From Paracentrotus lividus (taxonomy: Eukaryota; Echinodermata; Echinoidea; Camarodonta; Echinidae), in the NCBI GenBank assembly GCA_940671915.1, contig CALNVZ010003435.1:11328930-11392929 (forward strand): a stretch of 64,000 nucleotides of DNA, in the 5' to 3' direction. How positions within the stretch are numbered: position 1 is the first letter of the stretch; each line of letters opens with the position of its first letter. This document shows positions 26,401 through 35,400 of the stretch, one piece after another. The notes beneath the pieces were generated by a model, which searched no databases, was not told the DNA's origin, and saw only the letters and a list, made by a program, of their open reading frames with translations. The position numbers and the translations under genes were made by a program.

Positions 26401-29400
26401 ATTTTTGGAGATTAATCCTGTTTCATTGGAACAGTGCTGCAGGAGGGAATTCATTGATTTCATCTCCTCCCCCCCCCCCCACACACACCTCTTCTCCAAC
26501 TCTCTTCCTCTCCCTCTCTTCTTTCTCTTTTTCAGTACTATTGCATGTCTTGTAATCTTGCTTAATAATCCCAGTACTGTACAAGAGCATTCATTGATTT
26601 ACATCAGCAATCCCCCCCCATTCCCTGTGTCGCTCTCTATCCAATGCATTGAGCAGTCATTGATCTCATACCACGTCAGCAAATTCCCCCCCCCCACACA
26701 CACACACATTACCTCACCCTTTCTTTTGCTCCATCTCACAATCTTGAAGCTCCTTGATTTTAACACGGTATTTCACTGAAAAATCATCTTTGATCCTAGC
26801 ACCCCTCCCCCAACTCCTCCATCTCTTTTTCTATACTGTAATTGTGGAAATTTCTCACAAAGATCGGCAGGCACAAATTAAAAAATATGCAAACATATAT
26901 GCATGTTTTATTTGGGTTTAATCGGCTTCTTACGTAAATGCAGCGCTAATTTAAGAACCTGTGAATATGTTTTGAGGACACTCAGCGTGAAAAATTAATC
27001 ACGTGAAAATAACAGCGAATACAGTAATTGGACAGGAGAGTAGTCATTGATCTCAGAACCTCCCCCTCCACCCCCTCCCACTGCCACTCCCCCATACAAT
27101 ATCTTTCTCTTTTCCCCATCTCTCTTTAACTCATGTTCAAACTCTATCCCTCTCAATCTTGTATATATTCTTTGATGTCAATGCCCAAACTATCTTCCTA
27201 CCTCCCTCTCCTGTCTTGCTTACCTTTCTGATAACCCTCCCCTTATCACACACATTTCCTTCATGTATAATGTTACAAATCTTAATTATTCCATTATTGA
27301 CTCATCATTTCATTTCTTTCTTGTCATCTCCCTTTCTTCAGATCTGTACGAATGCACACTGCCCCTTCCCCTTCTCTCAATCGATCGATCGATCGATCTG
27401 ATAATTATATTCATTTGTCAAATCAAAGTTTGAATTTACATACATTTTAGCCCGGTTCGATCTAATAATTAAATTCTTTTGTTTAATCAATGTTGGAATT
27501 TAGATGCATTTTAGCCCGGTTCGATCTAATAATAATATTATTATTTTGTTCAATCAAAGTTTGAATGACATACATTTCAGCCTGGTCAATGGCTTGCCTG
27601 CACATGATATGAGCAATTTATCAATTCCCTGGGGAGCATTCCAGCAAGGCACTGCAAAGTTCAATAACATATTGTTTTTTTCAATGCAACACATTTCCTG
27701 TATTCAGCCAATAATTTGTCTCATTTTATCACCTTACAATAGGTACTTGAAATTTACTCCTTTTTTTTTTGGGGGGGGGGTTATTATTAACTTGCCAAAG
27801 TAATAAATAAGTATATATGACATATTTCTGCAAACACTCTTCAATATAACACACTATCCCTTAAGTGTCAACAAATCTCTTAAAAATAAATAGTTTCCTA
27901 TTGCACATTCTATCAATATGCAATATGCGCTTATTTCCCATAATCATTGCTTCGTGAAAGGGGAGGAGAAAAATTAACAAAATTTTAATTAGCATCATGC
28001 AAATTTCCTAATTAAAAGTTATCGCTGATTTTCCTGCCTGCATGTTCTCTTAGATAACACCCACGTCCCATTGATAAACTGGGTGATTATCAAATGCACC
28101 ATGAATCAGAGAGATCGGCTGAAAAGTTAAGATCTGACGGGATGAAACAGCTGTATGAGCTTTTTTCCTCAACGCCGGCTCACAAAGCACACTCCCCACA
28201 GTTACCGCGAGATGGAAGGAAAAGTGCGCATGGACCTCTGCAGAGTTTGCAACCGCTGCAGCAACTTGCATCTTAATTCCATCTTACATGACACATGTGA
28301 CAATCATACCGGCCTTCCCCTAGAGAGCTATTATTAACTTCCCATGATCACTTCCCATTAAGAGTTACATCTCTTTCAAAGTCGATTGCCGGGCTGCCGC
28401 TGCACGACGCAATGCACCCTCTCGAATCAACGGGAGGAGAGGGGTTAACTCGACCAAGGGAAGCACTAACACTCCTACTCATGTTGAAAAACAAGATTTC
28501 TGCTTATCACCCTTCAACTCGCATTTGGACTCTGCAAAGTGACAAATTTACAGATCTCCTGCGGTATAAAGGTGCTATGGGCCGGGTTCCAAGGGGAGGT
28601 GCAAATGGGAAATCCACAATTTCACAGTTTTAATAGGGAGATGGAAACAAAAACTGCTCAATAATTGCTTCTGGTAATTTACTCCTAATTGCAGAAGTAG
28701 TCTTGGGTTTATAATACATAATTAATTGTCTTCTTTTGGTTGTTGATTATTGTCTGTAATATACATGAACACATGTATTACACTCTCTAGATATTTTACC
28801 GTTCAAGTCTAGCAAAGTATTTCTTTTTCTTCAGAAGTATTAAGATCTTGTGCACATAAACAGAACATGGATGAATGACTCATCTATAATTCTGACTTTC
28901 GTGAACTTTGAAACTTGAGTAAGTTGTAATAAAGGTGACATTTTGGGAGAAGGAGAATTTAATTCAAGATCATATTGTTTCCCTTAAAGTAACACAACTA
29001 TGATGCATGAGACAGAGTTGTATGAATGTACCACAGGCAAATGTTTATGTGACTCTGTGAGGAAGATATTTTGAATATAATTGTAATTTGTGAATTTTAA
29101 ATGGCATAAAATCTTATTTTCAATAAAAAATATTGCATTTGACTAAAAATGTATTGACAGACATTTTAAAATACAAATGTCTTTAACTTATTTCTATTAA
29201 AATAATACCAAAAGGCTATATTAAAAAAAAAAACCTCATTACTGGCCCTATCTAACATACATTTTGTAACACTGAATATACAAACTACATTTTGACTATT
29301 TAATTAAAACTGTCTCTTAACAGGTTTATGCAATATACCCTAGGAGTTTTTTTCTTTTTGGAGAGAGGGGGGAATCTGGTGTAATGATAAAACTCCATGG

Positions 29401-32400
29401 GTATGTCTTGTTCTCAAGGAAATGGCAATGCCCATGTACTCCTCTCTCTCTCTCTCTCTAAAATGTTTATTTGGGACATCATTTCACCAAAATTACTACA
29501 AAAAAAAAAGAAAAATAGATTATTGTCAAGTTTATCAAACAATATTTTCTGAAGAGCAACTCTTAAAAAGATTTGAGGTGCCCTCCTCCCTCCCCTCCCC
29601 CAATTCAATAGTGACTGATCTTCAAATACAAAAATATATAATGTGTATCAAAGCATCTTCAATACAATGTGCATTCCAGTTCTTCATTAAACAAGTTGAT
29701 AAGAATCTGTTCATAAGTTCAATCATCTATGGAAAAATAGATAGGAATCGTTTATCTTGTGACCTTGCGATGTGCGATAAGAGATTAAGTGCAATTTGTT
29801 TACACATGGGTCATATCATTCAACAATGCTTGAATAACTTGATATTTATTGGCATACTTTTTCCAGGCAGCTTAATATCCCCTGTGTAAGTCCAGGGCCG
29901 GCGGAGACGGGGGGGCCTGGGGGGGCCGGGCCCCCCCACTTTTTTGCCAGAAATTTTAATATAGGGGAAAAGAAAGAAAAAGAAGAACGGGAAGGAGAGG
30001 CAAAATGTGTTTAAAATACATTACCTTCGGGTTCATTAGAGGCCAATTTTTTTGTTCTGCTCGCGCATCGCGCTCGCAAGGTTCTCTCAATAAGGCACAT
30101 TGACTGATCCCTTATGTCCCATATTAGTAAAGTTATGTAAATTTTTCTACTCGCACTTGGCCCTCGCAATTTATTTTTGTTAAAATTGAGGTGACCATGA
30201 CCCATAGAAGAATTCAAACAAAAAGAAATAAGGTAGAAAATGTACGTAAAATATGGTGTCATAAGCCAAAATTGTAGTCATAAGCCAAAATTTTCAGCTC
30301 GCGCTTCGCGCTCGCAAATTCCTCTCAGAAAGACTGATTCCTGACGTCGCAAAGTGAAGTGATGGATGTCAATCAAATTTCAAAATCTAGAATACACTAC
30401 CTTCAGTTAATATTATAAGTCAAATTTTTTCGGCTCGCGCTTCGCGCTCGCAAACTTTTCTTTAAAAAGCTCATTGACTGATCCCTGACGTCCCAATAAG
30501 TAATGTTATGTAAAATTTTCTGCTCGCGTTTCGCGCTCGCAGTTTATTTTTGTTAAAATGAAGGTGATCGTTACCTAGCTAGTAACAGAATTCAAACAAA
30601 AATACATTAGAGTAGAGGGGGAAATGTGCATAAAATATACGGCCTTATTTGTTTCATTATAAGCCTTCGCGCTCGCAAAGTCCTCTCAGAAAGACTAATT
30701 CCTGACGTCGCAAGGTGAAGTGATGGATGTCAATTTTCAAAATTTAAAAAAATCTAGAATACACTACCTTCAGTTAATTATAAGTCAAAATTTTCGGCTC
30801 GCGCTCGCAAATTTCTCTTAGACGGGATGACAATTTTCAAAATGTGTCGAGAACACACTACCTTCAGGTCATTATAAGCCAAAATTTTCAGCTCGCGCTT
30901 CGCGCTCGCAAATTCCTCTCAGAAAGACTAATTCCTGACGTCGCAAGGTGAAGTGATGGATGTCAATTTTCAAAATTTAAAAAAATCTAGAATACACTAC
31001 CTTCAGTTAATTATAAGTCAAAAATTTCGGCTCGCGCTCGCAAATTTCTCTTAGACGGGATGACAATTTTCAAAATGTGTCAAGAACACACTACCTTCAG
31101 GTCATTATAAGCCAAAATTTTCGGCTCGCACTTCGTGCTTGCACATTTCTCTAGAAAAGTTTATTATACTATTTCTCTCAGAAAGACTGACTCCTGACAT
31201 TGTAAAGTGAAGTGATGGGATGTAAATTTTCAAATTATGTCTAGAATACACTATACCTTCGGTTCGTTAAGCCAACATTTTCGGCTCGCGCTTCGCGCTC
31301 ACAAAGTTTTCTAAACAAAAAGCTATATTGACTGATCCCTGGCGTCCCAAACAAGTAATGTTATGTAAATTTTTCTGCTCGCGTTCGCAATTTATTCTTA
31401 ATAAAATGAAGGTGATCGTTATAAGAATTCAAACAAAATACATAAAAGTAGAGGGGGAAATGTGCGTAAAATATACGGCCTTTGCATCATTATAAGCCAA
31501 AATTTTCGGCTCGCGCTACGCGCTCGCAAATGTGTTTCAGATAGGATGACTGTATCAAGATGTGTATAGAATACACTACCTTTAGATAATTATAAGCCAA
31601 AATTTTCGGCTCTCGCTACGCGCTCGCAAATGTGTCTCAGATGCCTGAAAATTATCAAAATGTATACAGAATACACTACCTTCAGGTAATTATAAGCCAA
31701 AATTTTCGACTCGCGCTACGTACACGCTCGGAAATTTTTCTAAAATGTTCATTATACTGACCCCTGACTTCGCGCTTGATCTGCTCATTCACAAAGTAAA
31801 GGTGCACTTTTTCACATTTCGAACCCCCCCCCCCCCCGTAAAAAATCCCTATTATTCGGGCCTAATATGTTCGCATGAATTTTTCTAAAATTTGTGCCCC
31901 CTCACTTTTGAAAACGCTCCGCCGGCCCTGAAGTCTGATGGAAATTTACTCTGTCCTTTCAAGAACCATAAATCTCCAAAATGGGAATTGAATGATTTTT
32001 CAAAAAAGAATCATTTTGCCTGTAACTTTTCTGTTATTAACAACTATTTCAAATAACTATCTTTCAACTATGAACCTTGTTTGCTTAACAAAAGTGAATA
32101 AAAAGAAATTCCTATATTGTGGGGAAAAAATAGAATGTAATATGAAATATTGTTTTTTAAAATGTGTAGATAGGTTATATATTTTGAAATAATGTACATG
32201 AACTGAATTCCTATAGCTTTTCACAACATTTGAAGTCTTTCAATTTAGGGGGGGGGGGAATTGTTCATCCCACTTTCCCATGGAAGGGCTATCTCCAAGT
32301 CCAAGTATTGACTCGGTCTCAACAAACTCTCTGTCTAGCGCTATGCCAATATAACGTTCTCTTCCTCCCTTTTGGGTCCCGATGCTTTTTTTTTCATTAT

Positions 32401-35400
32401 CACTTTGACACTTATCATCTTTGGGTGTACTATAATCACACTCCAAATGCATGATTCAACCACACTTATCTTGGCTTTTTATCTCTTTGACAGTCTTCAT
32501 GCATCAAAGTTTTTTGGCCATTATCAGTTGAATAAAGAGACTTGTTCTTTCTTATCTGAGGGGCTTTATCTTGGCTTAAAGGGTGTGCTCATGTGATCTA
32601 TTTTCAGAAAAACACTTTACAACTCAACTCATGTTCAAGAAGTTTTTTTTTCTTACGCTCCAGTAGCAGGGTGACAAATAACATTTAATTTTCGATGGCT
32701 ATTTCGCTTAAGTTTGGGGTATCTTAAAGGTTGACAACTTTCTTTCTTTTTTACTATATAGTTTTTCATCAGCTATGGGAGCTCTTATAAGGGTTGACAT
32801 ATTGGGATAATATTTCAATAGTACTTGTTACCTAGATTACGTCTCTAAGCACTTTACACATTACCATGGAAATTTGATACAGCTTGCATGCACAGAGTGT
32901 GTGCACACTCTCCACTTCCTGAGGAGCTTTCCTACCCTGCCCCACTTTAGGTGTGCACAAAATGCTTTTTCTTGTTCATACTGTACTTATATATTTAGAA
33001 ATTTTGGTAATAAATAAATATAATACAATACAATACAATACAATGATGATCAAATGTCCTTTGCATCCTATAGAGTACCTAGACTAATTACAAGGAAAGT
33101 GTCAGACCCAAGTTTAAATCTTTATGGTGATTGAGTACAATACGGCCTATACGATTCAAAGAAAATAGCACAATGAGACCAGTCAGGCCAAAAATGCAGA
33201 CTCTCTTCAACTGCTGAAATCACATCATATCTATTCATGACCAGTAATTGAAAACTATAAATAAACATTATGATTGGCTCAGAGTGAGTCTTTTATGCAA
33301 TAACTGCATACAACAAAGATCCTGATTGGTTACAATCCATTTGTAATTAATTGTAACTCTGTATGTTACAGACAATATTCATAAGGGCCCTATATCTGCT
33401 TCATAATGTGTACACAGATTTTAAGTCTCTGAAATAGCCATCCTTTTTAGCTTCCAATAACAAAGACTTTTATCTAGACAAATCACCTGCACAAAAGAGC
33501 TGAGAAATAAAATGTGTCGCCCTTACAGGACCGTTTCACACCCCCGTAGTGAGGGGACAAAAGATTTGAATCAATTTAGCAGACACCAATTTACAAGTTT
33601 AATCTAACAATCGATCACAATATTTTCAAGGTTAGGCTGAAAAGACCTGCGAACACCACAACTAACAGGCAATTTTCGAACAAAAGCGTGCCATCTTTTC
33701 TTTTCATTCTATTCCAATTCCATGGATGAGCATGTACAAACCTCTACAAGCAGAATGCATTAGAAAATAAGATAAGTTTTGAAGATAAGAAGGAGCCCCC
33801 CCCCCCTTCTTCTTATTATCTTCTTGAGGTTTATATCTGATTAGGGGCAATGCAAACAGATATCTAGGATGTATGCTTTTGGAGAAGGCCTTATAGTGCA
33901 TAGTATACTGTGTCTGGAAAGAAATTTTTTTTGGGGGGAGGGGTGGGGACATCTTCACAGAATAGATAAAATATTCTAGCCTACCTGGAAGTCTGTCATT
34001 AATAAAATAGAAAACTATACCACTCAACATATCTAACTGGTATACCCTGCCACCTACTCCATTAAAATTATGTACAAAGTCATGAATTCAGCTTTTTTTT
34101 TCAGGGGAACAAAAGTGATTTTAGGGAAACATAAGGTAGAAAAGAAATATACAAATCAAATTTGAGATTTGTACATCATTCTTTTTAGAGAACTACAAAA
34201 TTGTAGGGTACCGGTACTTGAAAAGTATCATATAGGGCCTATTGATTATAATCATCAAATGAAATTTAATTCTGAATTAAACATAGAAAATAGCCTCAAC
34301 ATGAGTCAAACGGAAGAAATAAAGTAGGCCTACAATTTTTTAAATAATAAAAAAGGAAATAACAAATTGCTGCTATACTTATATCCCACAGACCAAAATC
34401 ACTGTATGAAATTAACATTTTCTGAAGATAATGAGAAAGGATGGTTGGTATGCAAATTTTCCTTCAGACCAATAGACCAATGTTAAATAAATCGATGAAA
34501 GGGAATATACAAAAATGAAACTTCTAACAAACATGTCACAAAAGTGATAAAAAGATTCAAAGTCCTCAAAACTTGCAAGAAACCGGGAGTGAGACTAGTG
34601 GAGAAGTAGCTTGAGAGCCCATTAGAGCAATAACCAAGTTGTTATCACCAGCGCACATCAGTGCCTGCTCTCTGATAAGATGACATTCATATCAGTCTTA
34701 TCTCTCGCACCCATCTGTAGTCAGAGCTATGTGCCTGATAAGCAATCTTGCCTGCGCTGTGCAAAGTCCCTTACTTAGCTGATAGAGAAAAGATAAGGGA
34801 GCCTGTCTCTTTATTCCTCTCCAAAATGCCTTACTTTGTAATCTCCAATATCTTGATTCCCCTTTGGAAATTTATTGCTTTATGGTTGCCTGTGTAGTAG
34901 TAGTTCAAAAGTCTCCTTTTCTCCCCTTTTCTGTTTCTTGTATGTTTTTTCCTTACTATTCTCACCCAATATTCTTCAGACTTGCCCAGTAGCATGCCTA
35001 AAGTTGCACCATTGTTCAATTAAATGCCTTCTAAAGACAAAAGCTTCGTAGAGGTCCTGGGAAATAAAGATTATATGATTCTTACTGATATTTCATTCAT
35101 ATTTTCAACTGAATCAAAATACAAGACAAATATCTGTCTAAAGTATGTCAAACTAAAGCAACAATAATAAAATTTGATTGGAACCAATCAAATGATATTT
35201 CCAACTGAATACAAAACTTTATCTGTTCAAAGTCTCACAAAGATAAAGTCTGCAATAAAAGCCTGCAAAATCATGACATATTCTCTAATATTTTACATCA
35301 ATCGGTAGGATATCAATATTTTCAAAAGTGATGCTTTAATATTCTTTAAATGTGCAAATAAATACTAATTTTGTTTGAAAAGTACTGCATTTTTCAAGTT

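Noticed and set aside
29893..31930. Possible CRISPR array from regularly repeated CTCGCGCTTCGCGCTCGC
   Set aside because: This is eukaryotic DNA. Repeat spacing is irregular and spacers are themselves related, so it is a transposon-borne tandem array.
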